Shown here: piece by piece, positions 14,393 through 21,658 of the stretch
How positions within the stretch are numbered: the first letter of the stretch is position 1
Layout of the letters: each line of letters begins with the position of its first letter
Assembly (NCBI GenBank): GCA_900547285.1
Contig: URGF01000016.1
Coordinates: 1 to 22,584 of the forward strand
Length of the DNA stretch: 22,584 bases
Reading direction: 5' to 3'
Source of the DNA: an uncultured Collinsella sp.
Lineage (GTDB): Bacteria > Actinomycetota > Coriobacteriia > Coriobacteriales > Coriobacteriaceae
Position numbers and translations under genes: made by a program
The notes under the pieces: generated by a model
Told to the model about the DNA's origin: nothing
Seen by the model: only the letters and a program-made list of their open reading frames with translations
Databases searched by the model: none

Positions 14393-15497
14393 AAGTCCAC
14401 GCATAATAGCTCTGATCATACTTCAGGAAGGATAAAGATGAATTCCAGCCGTCCGCTATGCCAATCATCTGCCTTGTCTCTCCAGTTTTCTTACCAGTAA
14501 GTGTGGCGTAAGCCTCCGCTGTTACAGAATGGGCTGATCCGTTGTACAAACTCGCATGTAAAACATTCGGTCTATTAGAGTTAATCTCATTTTGAATGCT
14601 CGCGATAGCCGGAGAGGAGACAGTGCGGGCGATAAGAGTACTTCCTCTGCTTGCGCAGTAATTTGTAAACCCCGTTGCACAGGTTGATATCGGCGTTCCG
14701 CCCAAAACAACGCCGGGAACAGTCTGTTCTTCATCGGAAAGAGCATGGGTATTGGTGTAATTCCATATCTGCATATATTGCGAAGGGTCGCTATATAAAT
14801 TGGCAATGCCATACAGTTCCGCAACGTTCGAAAAAGCTGTCACCATACAAGCATAGTGGGCAGTAAGCCTCTTAATCTCGCTTTCATCATATGACATAAA
14901 CTGAGAAATGGAACGAAATCCAGATACTGTGTAATCCTGCATTTGAGTTGCGTAAATTACGACATCGTTCCAGCTTGAAGGTTTATTCGATAAAACGACA
15001 GGCCGTCCTTCTATGGAAACAGCCGGGATTGTTCTTCCGCAATTTGTTGTTATTGAACCGTCCAAAGATTGCACACCGAATTCGAATGGATTGATCATTA
15101 CGACTGGGTTATTGAAAGAATAAGACTCAACACCAAGATCTCCTCCCCGATCCATAGGGCTGACTAAGCCGTCTCCAAAACGATATCCCGTAAGTATTTC
15201 ATCATCTGAAGCATCTAAAACCAAATAGCCCGCGGCTCTATTGAATGTCACAACCGGAACAATGTAGCCAAGCGGGGACCCATCAACGTCTACAAAAGGA
15301 ATAGGGTCAGAGGGCGTATACGAAGAGCCGAGGAGTCCCTTTATATATTTATCGGCAAGCTCTTGCGCAATTTCTGAAGTAAATTGTATCTGCTCACCAT
15401 CAATATTGCCCGTCGAAGCAAAAACCTCTTTCGGACGTGCGGCTAAGGCGACAATTGAAGACGCGACAAGTTGCAGAAAACGACGACGCGAAAGCAT
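14370..15497 (-). CDS. Tat-exported C10 (streptopain)-like cysteine protease
   Basis: 375 residues. The N-terminus MLSRRRFLQLVASSIVALAA carries a twin-arginine export motif (SRRRFLQ) and a signal ending near residue 28. A pro-region follows with AAGYLVLDASDDEILTGY, like the streptopain propeptide pattern. The candidate catalytic residues are Cys217 in HYACMVTAFSNVAELYG, His323 in GSAHSVTAEAY and Asn352 in DGWN, with YYAWTYG at the end, fitting a papain-like C10 fold. Family match is by pattern; a C39-like or inactive relative is possible. It probably acts outside the cell. The ATG at 15497 has an AGAAG-type ribosome binding site. A large symmetrical dyad lies about 62 bases upstream. The lipoprotein gene overlaps its 3' end. 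Confidence 0.7.
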   Translation of the reverse strand: MLSRRRFLQLVASSIVALAARPKEVFASTGNIDGEQIQFTSEIAQELADKYIKGLLGSSYTPSDPIPFVDVDGSPLGYIVPVVTFNRAAGYLVLDASDDEILTGYRFGDGLVSPMDRGGDLGVESYSFNNPVVMINPFEFGVQSLDGSITTNCGRTIPAVSIEGRPVVLSNKPSSWNDVVIYATQMQDYTVSGFRSISQFMSYDESEIKRLTAHYACMVTAFSNVAELYGIANLYSDPSQYMQIWNYTNTHALSDEEQTVPGVVLGGTPISTCATGFTNYCASRGSTLIARTVSSPAIASIQNEINSNRPNVLHASLYNGSAHSVTAEAYATLTGKKTGETRQMIGIADGWNSSLSFLKYDQSYYAWTYGTTFSK

Positions 15498-15542
15498 ATG
15501 TTCTTCTTTCTAGAGGAGCGACTTATAAGATACTCCTATTCT

Positions 15543-15576
15543 ATAACCTTTTTTGTAACGTTACAGCACTGGTTAT
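15543..15576. promoter_or_regulatory. Nested dyad operator upstream of the cysteine protease gene
   Basis: A perfect 12-base palindrome TGTAACGTTACA (15554-15565) is flanked, five bases out on each side, by ATAACC (15543-15548) and its exact complement GGTTAT (15571-15576). All 24 bases share one axis of symmetry at 15559/15560, 62 bases before the start codon. This looks like a double operator for a dimeric or tetrameric regulator. No regulator is encoded next to it. Confidence 0.55.
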
Positions 15577-15741
15577 ATTTCAATTCGATTTGCTTATGTC
15601 CTTGTAGCCCAATACGTCTTTACGTTTTAAACGGAATTAGAAAATCACTCATAGCAAAAACGGGCTTTAATCCCAAAGAGATGACTTTGATTATGAATCA
15701 AACCAGCAGCCAGGGCATAGCTGCAGTGCAATTGCTACAAG

Positions 15742-15767
15742 AAAGGCCGCCCTTGCTGGCGGCCTTT
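15742..15767 (-). terminator. Hairpin terminator of ettA
   Basis: AAAGGCCGCC and GGCGGCCTTT form a perfect 10-base stem around six bases, starting 10 bases after the ettA stop. The minus-strand T-run is short (TTTCTTG). Confidence 0.75.
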
Positions 15768-15777
15768 CTACTTGCTA

Positions 15778-17457
15778 CTAATCGCGCGTCAGCTTGCGGT
15801 GAATACGATGCGGCTGGGCTGCGTCCTCGCCCAGGCGCTCGATACGGTTGGCCTGATAGGCCTCGAAGTTGCCCTCGAACCAATACCAGTTGCCCGGATT
15901 CTCGTCGGTGCCCTCCCACGCCAGGATGTGCGTGGCGACGCGGTCCAGGAACATACGGTCGTGGCTAATGACCACCGAGCAGCCCGGGAACTCGAGCAGC
16001 GCCGCCTCGAGCGAGGACAGCGTCTCGACGTCGAGGTCGTTCGTGGGCTCGTCGAGGAGCAGCAGGTTGCCGCCCTGCTTGAGCGTAAGTGCCAAGTTCA
16101 GACGGTTGCGCTCGCCACCGGAGAGCACGCCAGCGCGCTTCTGCTGGTCCTGGCCCTTAAAGCCAAAGCTCGCCACATACGCGCGGCTCGGAACCTCGGT
16201 CTCTCCGACCATCATGTGGTCCAGGCCGTCCGAGACGACCTCCCACAGGTTCTTGTCGGGGTCGATGCCGGAACGGTTCTGGTCGACGTAAGAAATCTTG
16301 ACGGTCTCGCCCACCTCGAGCTCGCCCGAAGTCAGCGGCTCCAGGCCCACGATGGTCTTGAAGAGCGTGGTCTTACCGACACCGTTGGGGCCGATGACGC
16401 CCACGATGCCGTTGCGCGGCAGGGTGAACGAAAGGTCATCGATGAGCACGCGGCCATCGAACTCCTTGTGCAGATGATGGGCCTCGAGCACCTTGTTGCC
16501 CAGACGCGGGCCCACGGGGATGCGGATGTCGGTCCAGTCGAGCTTCTGGCTGGCGCGGGCCTCGGCCTCCATCTCCTCGTAGCGAGCCAGACGGGCCTTG
16601 TTCTTGGCCTGACGAGCCTTGGGCGAGCTGCGTACCCACTCGAGCTCGGCCTCCATGCGCTTGGCGAGCTTGGCATCGCGGTTGCCCTGCGCCTCGATAC
16701 GGGCGGCCTTGGTCTCCAGATACGTGGAGTAGTTGCCCTTGTAGGGATAAAGGTGGCCGCGGTCGACCTCGCAGATCCACTCGGCAACGTTATCCAGGAA
16801 GTAGCGATCGTGCGTGACGGCAAGCACCGCGCCCTGGTAGTTGTGCAGGAAGTGCTCGAGCCACAGGATCGACTCGGCGTCCAGGTGGTTCGTGGGCTCG
16901 TCGAGCAGCAGCAGGTCGGGAGCCTCGAGCAGCAGCTTGCACAGGGCCACGCGACGGCGCTCGCCGCCGGAAAGCACGTTGACCGGCATGTCGGAATCGG
17001 GCAGCTGGAGGGCGTCCATGGCCTGGCCGAGCTTGGAATCGATATCCCAGCCGTCGGCGGCATCGATCTCGTCCTGGAGCTTGCCCATCTCGGCCATGAG
17101 GGCGTCCATGTCGCAATCCGGGTCGCACATCTCCTCGCCGATTTTGTTGAAGCGATCGACCTTGGCAATCATGTCGCCAAACGCCATGCGCACGTTCTCG
17201 ATGACGGTCTTGTCATCGTCGAGCGGCGGCTCCTGCTGCAGGATGCCCACGGTGTAGCCGGGAGTGAGCCTGGCATCGCCGTTGGAGACCTCCTCGATGC
17301 CGGCCATAATCTTGAGCAGGGTCGACTTGCCCATACCGTTGGGGCCCACGACGCCGATCTTGGCACCGGGATAGAAGCTCAGGGTCACATCGTCAAGAAT
17401 CACCTTGTCGCCATGGGCCTTACGAGCCTGATACATCTGGTAGATAAACTCCGCCAT
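15778..17457 (-). CDS. ettA: Energy-dependent translational throttle, ABC-F ATPase EttA
   Basis: 559 residues, against about 555 for Escherichia coli EttA. It has two ABC nucleotide-binding domains in one chain and no membrane segments. The first Walker A is GPNGMGKST (38-46) with LSGGERRR and LLLLDEPTNHLD; the second is GPNGVGKTT (about 356-364) with LSGGERNR and LLLLDEPTNDLD. Between them lies the charged interdomain linker (KAARIEAQGNRDAKLAKRM region). EttA binds the ribosomal E site and gates entry into elongation according to ADP/ATP ratio. The close match over the full length separates it from antibiotic-resistance ABC-F proteins. The ATG at 17457 is preceded by an AAAGGA-type site. It is a housekeeping gene in a stand-alone unit. 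Confidence 0.93.
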   Translation of the reverse strand: MAEFIYQMYQARKAHGDKVILDDVTLSFYPGAKIGVVGPNGMGKSTLLKIMAGIEEVSNGDARLTPGYTVGILQQEPPLDDDKTVIENVRMAFGDMIAKVDRFNKIGEEMCDPDCDMDALMAEMGKLQDEIDAADGWDIDSKLGQAMDALQLPDSDMPVNVLSGGERRRVALCKLLLEAPDLLLLDEPTNHLDAESILWLEHFLHNYQGAVLAVTHDRYFLDNVAEWICEVDRGHLYPYKGNYSTYLETKAARIEAQGNRDAKLAKRMEAELEWVRSSPKARQAKNKARLARYEEMEAEARASQKLDWTDIRIPVGPRLGNKVLEAHHLHKEFDGRVLIDDLSFTLPRNGIVGVIGPNGVGKTTLFKTIVGLEPLTSGELEVGETVKISYVDQNRSGIDPDKNLWEVVSDGLDHMMVGETEVPSRAYVASFGFKGQDQQKRAGVLSGGERNRLNLALTLKQGGNLLLLDEPTNDLDVETLSSLEAALLEFPGCSVVISHDRMFLDRVATHILAWEGTDENPGNWYWFEGNFEAYQANRIERLGEDAAQPHRIHRKLTRD

Positions 17458-17548
17458 TTGCCTGTTTTATCCTTTCTACCTGCTGCTTCCCTATTCTTGA
17501 TTCGCTTTAGTGGAAACGAAATGAGGAAACCAGCTCTGAAACTAAACG

Positions 17549-17575
17549 AAAAAGGGGCATGGTTGCCCACACCCC
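17549..17575 (-). terminator. Intrinsic terminator of the sdpR-sdpI-like operon
   Basis: On the minus strand GGGGTGTGG pairs with CCATGCCCC (nine pairs including two GU) around the GNRA tetraloop GCAA, then five T. It lies 67 bases downstream of the SdpI-like stop codon. Confidence 0.75.
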
Positions 17576-17641
17576 CTAATATTACCTGGGAAAAGTCCCC
17601 CGGAACATACTATGAACTGCGTACGCTAGTTTTCCGCAACC

Positions 17642-18346
17642 TTAACGAGCGGCTCGCTGCGATTTGCGCCACAGCAGATACGAATAGACGTAGGCAGCTC
17701 CAGCTGAACCAAACGCCAGAACCGCAATCACCGCGGCGACGACTTCACTCGAAAGCACGCTACCCGCCACGCCCATCACAATCAGGCCAACGCCCAGCAC
17801 CATAAAGCAGGCACCGCCAAAACGCTGCGTACGGCGCCAGTTCTCGGGATCGGCAAGCGCCCAGGGCGTCTTGATACCGAGCGTGTAGTTCTGCTTTACG
17901 CGCGGTAAGTAGTTGCCCATACCAATAAAGAGCAAGCCGATAGCGCCTGATACCAGCAAATTGACCGTTCCTACCACCGGCACGATGCCCCACACCGTTA
18001 GCTCCCCCAGCCAGCTTATGGCACACATGAGCAGCGTGAAGGCGATTACGAAGCCCTGATAGAACTTACCCGAGGTCCGATACGCCTCGCCCTTGGGGTC
18101 AATGCGTGGCACGACGTAGAACATCGCGAGAAGTGCCAGAGGCAACACGCCGAGCGCGGAGGCCATCCAGCTAGGGCCCCAACCGTCGACGGCGCCATTC
18201 GCGCCCCAGTGCGTGGGAATCTGCGCCGGCAGGCTCGGCATCACTATCAGATGCGCCGCGACATTAATAGCGCAGACCACAACAAGCATGGCCCATACAC
18301 GCGGCGATACCCCCGTGGCGTGAATGCCCTTGTTTTCGTTATTCAT
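17642..18346 (-). CDS. SdpI/DUF1648-family integral membrane protein
   Basis: 234 residues with about six transmembrane helices. The N-terminal DUF1648 signature THWGANGAVDGWGP follows the first helix, and a C-terminal SdpI-type domain contains YTLGIKTPWALADPENW. SdpI of Bacillus subtilis gives immunity to the SdpC killing peptide and recruits its repressor SdpR to the membrane; relatives occur widely as immunity or envelope-stress proteins. I use the ATG at 18346: AAGG lies eight bases upstream, and it overlaps the stop of the ArsR-type gene by eight bases, typical coupled translation. The terminator is at 17549-17575. Immunity function here is inferred. Confidence 0.85.
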   Translation of the reverse strand: MNNENKGIHATGVSPRVWAMLVVVCAINVAAHLIVMPSLPAQIPTHWGANGAVDGWGPSWMASALGVLPLALLAMFYVVPRIDPKGEAYRTSGKFYQGFVIAFTLLMCAISWLGELTVWGIVPVVGTVNLLVSGAIGLLFIGMGNYLPRVKQNYTLGIKTPWALADPENWRRTQRFGGACFMVLGVGLIVMGVAGSVLSSEVVAAVIAVLAFGSAGAAYVYSYLLWRKSQRAAR

Positions 18347-18617
18347 CCTCATCACCTTCAGTGTCTGTAAAGCCCATAAACCAGCCAATCAAGTCCTGCA
18401 TGACGGTGGTGTTTAAGCTGTAAACGATGTTTTGGCCATGGCGCTCGTCGGTCACCAGCCCGGCGTTTTTGAGCGTCGCCAAATGATGGCTCAATGACGG
18501 CTTGCTGATGTCAAAATGCTCGGCAAGCTCCCCGGCCGTACAATTGCCCTCGCGCAGCAACTCCAAAATGCGCCGTCGCGTTGGATCGGCAAGCGCCTTA
18601 AAACCCTCTCCCGGCAT
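18339..18617 (-). CDS. ArsR/SdpR-family transcriptional repressor
   Basis: 92 residues, a single winged helix-turn-helix. FKALADPTRRRILELL opens the domain, and the recognition region is CTAGELAEHFDISKPSLSHH with LATLKNAGLV and a beta wing (GQNIVYSLN). No metal-binding cysteine motif such as ELCVCDL is present, so it fits the SdpR-like rather than metal-sensing branch. The ATG at 18617 has AGGAGG four bases upstream. It is the first gene of a two-gene operon with the SdpI-like protein. A strong promoter upstream overlaps an inverted repeat, so autorepression is likely. Confidence 0.88.
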   Translation of the reverse strand: MPGEGFKALADPTRRRILELLREGNCTAGELAEHFDISKPSLSHHLATLKNAGLVTDERHGQNIVYSLNTTVMQDLIGWFMGFTDTEGDEDE

Positions 18618-18651
18618 AGGACCTCCTCTCACTATCTCTCACGACGCGCAC

Positions 18652-18681
18652 AGTATACTCGTTATTTAGATGTTTGTCTAA
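18652..18681 (-). promoter_or_regulatory. Promoter and overlapping operator of the sdpR-sdpI-like operon
   Basis: On the minus strand TAGACA (18675-18680) and TATACT (18652-18657) are separated by exactly 17 bases, each five of six to consensus. The inverted repeat TTAGA-N6-TCTAA (18666-18681) covers the -35 box and part of the spacer. A repressor bound there would block RNA polymerase. AT-rich half-site-like sequence continues to about 18690. Confidence 0.7.
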
Positions 18682-18783
18682 TTATCTAATTTGATACTAC
18701 GTATAGAACATTCGTTCGTTTTTAGATACAATGGGCCCAGAAGCAGATGGGTCAGCTCCCTCTTACCAAGAAGGAGATGGACT

Positions 18784-18870
18784 ATGAGTATTGACGATGT
18801 CCTGACGTTGTTATTGCTTGTAATCGCGGCCGTGGAGCTCGGCATCCACATTGGAGGTCGAATGAAATAG
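18784..18870 (+). CDS. 28-residue single-helix membrane peptide, type I toxin-like
   Basis: A short gene encoding MSIDDVLTLLLLVIAAVELG followed by IHIGGRMK. It has an almost ideal ribosome binding site, AAGGAG seven bases before the ATG. One transmembrane helix (about residues 6-22) and a positively charged end are typical of small membrane toxins of type I toxin-antitoxin systems. A bulged hairpin follows at 18928-18953. The gene is divergent from the SdpR/SdpI-like pair, sharing a 166-base promoter region that holds their operator. It was chosen on ribosome binding site, composition and context; there is no homology evidence, and whether it is toxic is inference. Confidence 0.6.
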   Translation: MSIDDVLTLLLLVIAAVELGIHIGGRMK

Positions 18871-18927
18871 CCGCCCCCGCGTAATGCGAAGACGGCCACT
18901 TCTCACGCCATAAACGTGTTTCGGAGT

Positions 18928-18953
18928 TGGCTAACCCGCGGCAACGGGTGCCA
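18928..18953 (+). terminator. Bulged hairpin after the 28-residue peptide gene
   Basis: TGGC, a TA bulge and ACCCG pair with CGGGT and GCCA around CGGCAA. A pyrimidine-rich tail (TCTGCTTCATCTT) follows. It lies 58 bases after the stop and may be the terminator or a regulatory fold of the small-peptide mRNA. Confidence 0.45.
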
Positions 18954-19027
18954 TCTGCTTCATCTTATGCGAATCCCGATCTCATTTCAACAAGCCCCTA
19001 GGGCTCAAATGGAATCGTGATAATCCC

Positions 19028-19033
19028 TATAAT
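19028..19033 (+). promoter_or_regulatory. -10 box for the tcdA operon
   Basis: A perfect TATAAT lies 44 bases before the TcdA start. The -35 region is poor. A small palindrome AGCCCCTAGGGCT lies just upstream at 18993-19005. Confidence 0.5.
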
Positions 19034-19077
19034 GGCGATAGCCCAAACACGATCCGCTTCCCCATCGGAGGACATCT

Positions 19078-19875
19078 ATGACCGAAACCGCAGCCGCAGC
19101 TCCCGTCGAGACACGCGACACCAAGCTCGAGATCATCATGGGCCGCGAGGCGCTCAATAAACTCGCCAACGCCACGGTGCTGGTGCTGGGCTGTGGCGGC
19201 GTGGGATCCAACTGCTGCGAAGCGCTCGCGCGCGGCGGCATCGGCCATTTTGTGATCCTGGACAAGGACATCATAGCGCCCAGCAACATCAACCGCCAGG
19301 CCATCGCCTTTCATAGCACCATCGGCAAGCGCAAGGTTGACGTGATGGAAGCCATGATCCACGACATCAATCCCGCCGCCACCGTTATCAAACGCACCGA
19401 ATACTTGCTGAGCGACAACATCGATGATTTCTTCGCGGGCGTTTTGGAGCAGACGGACGGCAAGCTCGACTACGTCGTCGACGCCATCGACACCATCTCG
19501 GCCAAGCTCACCATTGCCAAATATGCTCAAGACCACGACATTCGTTTGGTTAGCTCCATGGGCGGGGCCAACAAGCTCCATCCCGAGTGCCTCCGCTTTG
19601 CCGACATTTTCGATACGGTACGTGACCCCATGAGCCGCATTATGCGCAAAGAATGCAAGAAGCGCGGCATCAAGAGCCTGCTCGTACTGTTTAGCTGCGA
19701 GGAATCGGTTAAGACACAGCCCCGCGACCCTTCCAACATCCACGAGCGCACCGAGCTGGGAACTGCCAGTTTTATGCCGCCCATCATGGGCCAGATGATC
19801 GCCGGCGAGGTTATCCGTCAGATCAGTGGCCGCGGCACCGAGCGCGTGCGCGCCGATGGCCAGCGCCTAGACTAG
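19078..19875 (+). CDS. tcdA: tRNA threonylcarbamoyladenosine dehydratase (TcdA/CsdL, ThiF family)
   Basis: 265 residues of the E1/ThiF adenylating fold. The nucleotide-binding motif is VLGCGGVGSN (residues 37-45), followed by the LDKDIIAPSNINRQ segment and a DAIDTISAK region, all typical of TcdA/YgdL. The enzyme uses ATP to cyclise the t6A modification at tRNA position 37 into ct6A. The ATG at 19078 has GGAGG six bases upstream, and a TATAAT box precedes it. The TatD-family gene follows 14 bases after the stop, so the two are co-transcribed. It is a cytoplasmic housekeeping function. Confidence 0.9.
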   Translation: MTETAAAAPVETRDTKLEIIMGREALNKLANATVLVLGCGGVGSNCCEALARGGIGHFVILDKDIIAPSNINRQAIAFHSTIGKRKVDVMEAMIHDINPAATVIKRTEYLLSDNIDDFFAGVLEQTDGKLDYVVDAIDTISAKLTIAKYAQDHDIRLVSSMGGANKLHPECLRFADIFDTVRDPMSRIMRKECKKRGIKSLLVLFSCEESVKTQPRDPSNIHERTELGTASFMPPIMGQMIAGEVIRQISGRGTERVRADGQRLD

Positions 19876-19889
19876 CGGAGCGCGCCGAG

Positions 19890-20672
19890 ATGGAGCCCCG
19901 GTTATTTGATGCACACTGCCATCTTGATCTAATGGCTCACCCGGACGCCGTTGCCGATGAGGCAACGGCGCTGGGCCTGATTCTATTTGACTGCGGCGTC
20001 GATCCGCACGACTTTGCACGCGCCAAGAAGCGCGCCTGCGGCCGTTCAAATATCTTTGCCGGCATCGGCCTCCATCCCTGGTGGCTCGCCGACGGACGAT
20101 GTGGCAACGCTGAAATCAATCTGCTTTGCGAAGTCGCTGCACAAGAACGCTTGATCGGCGAGGTCGGGCTCGACTTTTCCGCTCGTTTTGCCGGAAGCGA
20201 GCCGCTACAAGTACAGGCATTTGACCGGCTCTGCGATGCACTCGTGCAGCACCCTCTTGCCGGGCGCGTGATATCAATTCACGCTGTTCGTTCGGCAGGA
20301 ACCGTGCTGGACGTCCTCGAGTCGCATGGATTACTCACCCCAAGGTCTGACTCCCCCGCTATCATCTTCCACTGGTTTAGCGGCACCTCGGACGAACTCT
20401 TCCGCGCGCGCAATGCAGGCTGCTATTTTTCCGTCAACGAGCGCATGCTCGCTACCAAACGTGGATGCGAATACGCCCGACAGATCCCACTCGACCGCCT
20501 GCTGCTCGAAACTGATGCTCCAGCCAAACCGCAAGCGGATACAAGCGCACAGCAGCTCATCACATCGCTAAAGAGCGTTTCCCGACACATCGCCCAACTT
20601 AAAAACTGCGCCGCGGAGAGCGCCGAATCGGTCGTTTTGGGAAATTCACGCTCCATTTTTGACTTCCGCTGA
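19890..20672 (+). CDS. TatD-family metal-dependent hydrolase
   Basis: 260 residues, the usual length for the family. Metal ligands of the amidohydrolase-like barrel are visible: H9-x-H11 in DAHCHLD, Glu91 in GEVGLDF, His131 in SIHAVRS, His161 in IFHWFSG and Asp209 in LLETDAP. TatD proteins are Mg-dependent DNases/exonucleases or related hydrolases in DNA quality control; the exact substrate here is unknown. The start at 19890 has a weak ribosome binding site, consistent with translational coupling to tcdA 14 bases upstream. The stop codon lies four bases before a 230-base inverted-repeat element. Confidence 0.88.
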   Translation: MEPRLFDAHCHLDLMAHPDAVADEATALGLILFDCGVDPHDFARAKKRACGRSNIFAGIGLHPWWLADGRCGNAEINLLCEVAAQERLIGEVGLDFSARFAGSEPLQVQAFDRLCDALVQHPLAGRVISIHAVRSAGTVLDVLESHGLLTPRSDSPAIIFHWFSGTSDELFRARNAGCYFSVNERMLATKRGCEYARQIPLDRLLLETDAPAKPQADTSAQQLITSLKSVSRHIAQLKNCAAESAESVVLGNSRSIFDFR

Positions 20673-20676
20673 CCCG

Positions 20677-20906
20677 GTGGGCAAAAAATGTCAAATATGA
20701 GTACTGTTGCAAGCCTAGTCACATTATTTTGCGATAGAACAACACCTCGATAATGTACAACCGTTCATTATCGAGGTGTTGTTAGCATGCTTGAGTGCTA
20801 TTTAACAGGTTTTAATCGTCCCCAGACACTCAACTAAGGCCTCAAAGGTTTGGTTTTGCTGTTACTAAAATAGTGACAGTACTCATTTTTGGCATTTTTT
20901 GCCCAC
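20677..20906. repeat. 230-base structured element with 31-base terminal inverted repeats
   Basis: The ends 20677-20707 and 20876-20906 are 31-base inverted repeats with only two mismatches, starting GTGGGCAAAAAATG and ending GAGTACTGT. Inside are three hairpins: a perfect 18-base stem (20738-20755 with 20766-20783, loop of 10 bases); a 7-base stem TTGAGTG/CACTCAA (20791-20797 with 20827-20833); and a 9-base stem with loop AAA (20859-20867 with 20871-20879). No open reading frame of note and no obvious target-site duplication is seen. It fills the gap between convergent genes. It may be a MITE-like mobile element, a structured RNA or a bidirectional terminator. Confidence 0.85.
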
Positions 20907-20935
20907 TCACTCCTAGAAAGGCCCCAACAGACCCC

Positions 20936-21595
20936 CTAAGAAAGCGTGAGCAGCTCCGGCAGCTGGTCGATAATCTTGTCCGCGGCATCCTGGCTAAAGC
21001 CAAAGCGCTCCTCGCGCTTGGCAATGACCGTCAGGCCGGCTCGCTTACCCGCGGTAATGCCCGGAACGGAATCCTCAACGCAGCAGCAGCGATTCGCGGG
21101 CAGCCCCAGCAGGTCCAGCGCATGCAGGTAGATGTCGGGCTCGGGCTTGCTCTCCTTAAACTGCTCGCCGCTCACCACATACTCAAAGGCATCCGACAGC
21201 CCGCATGCATTGAGCACTTCCTCGATGCTATCCATGGGCGACGAGCTAGCAAGCGCCACGCGAACGCCGCAGCGCGGCAGCTCTCGAATCGTATCCACGG
21301 CGCCTGGGTTAATCAAAGTCTGATAGTCGCGCGGACGTTTATGCGCCCACTCATCCCAACGGGCCAACGCCTCCTCACCAGTAAAACGTCCCTTACCGGC
21401 ACGCTCAAACCAATCGACCAGCATATGCAGAAAGAACTGATGCGAGGTACCGACCTGCCCATTCAACTCCTCTTGAGTCAGGTTCAACCCAAGCTCCTTG
21501 GCAAACGCGGCAGTCTCGCCCAGGTAGTAATACTCGGTATCGACAATGACACCGTCCATGTCAAAGATAACGGCGTCGAACGGAAATGCAGACAC
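20936..21595 (-). CDS. HAD-IA hydrolase, beta-phosphoglucomutase-like
   Basis: 219 residues from a GTG at 21595. The HAD motifs are present: motif I FDMDGVIVDTE with nucleophile and acid Asp, an alpha-helical cap, motif II ASSSP, the motif III lysine in ESKPEPDIYL, and motif IV VEDSVPG. This is the subfamily of phosphoglycolate phosphatases and beta-phosphoglucomutases; the substrate is not predictable. The GTG has GGGAGG five bases upstream and begins the conserved domain. An upstream ATG at 21643 would translate through the terminator hairpin of the preceding gene, so it is rejected. It shares strand with the Cof-type gene upstream. Cytoplasmic. Confidence 0.85.
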   Translation of the reverse strand: MSAFPFDAVIFDMDGVIVDTEYYYLGETAAFAKELGLNLTQEELNGQVGTSHQFFLHMLVDWFERAGKGRFTGEEALARWDEWAHKRPRDYQTLINPGAVDTIRELPRCGVRVALASSSPMDSIEEVLNACGLSDAFEYVVSGEQFKESKPEPDIYLHALDLLGLPANRCCCVEDSVPGITAGKRAGLTVIAKREERFGFSQDAADKIIDQLPELLTLS

Positions 21596-21610
21596 GGCAC
21601 CCTCCCTAAC

Positions 21611-21636
21611 AAAAGGGCGCCCGCAAGCGGACGCCC
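21611..21636 (-). terminator. Intrinsic terminator between the two HAD genes
   Basis: On the minus strand GGGCGTCCGC pairs with GCGGGCGCCC (one GU), the two arms separated by only two bases (effective loop TTGC if the innermost pair opens), followed by TTTTG. It lies about 20 bases after the Cof-type stop. It ends only 16 bases before the HAD-IA start, so HAD-IA expression needs read-through or a promoter inside the upstream gene. Confidence 0.75.
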
Positions 21637-21658
21637 GAACCATGCACTATCGGCGATT

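Noticed and set aside
15772..17805. A 677-codon open frame on the plus strand antisense to ettA
   Set aside because: It is a shadow of the GC-rich ABC-F gene; the minus-strand frame has full Walker and signature motifs, and this one has no recognisable domain or ribosome binding site.
19027..19743. A 238-codon minus-strand frame over tcdA
   Set aside because: Antisense shadow; tcdA has a TATAAT box, GGAGG and clear motifs.
20677..20906. Retron or transposon with coding capacity
   Set aside because: No reverse transcriptase, transposase or other sizeable frame lies in or beside the element, and no target-site duplication is evident.
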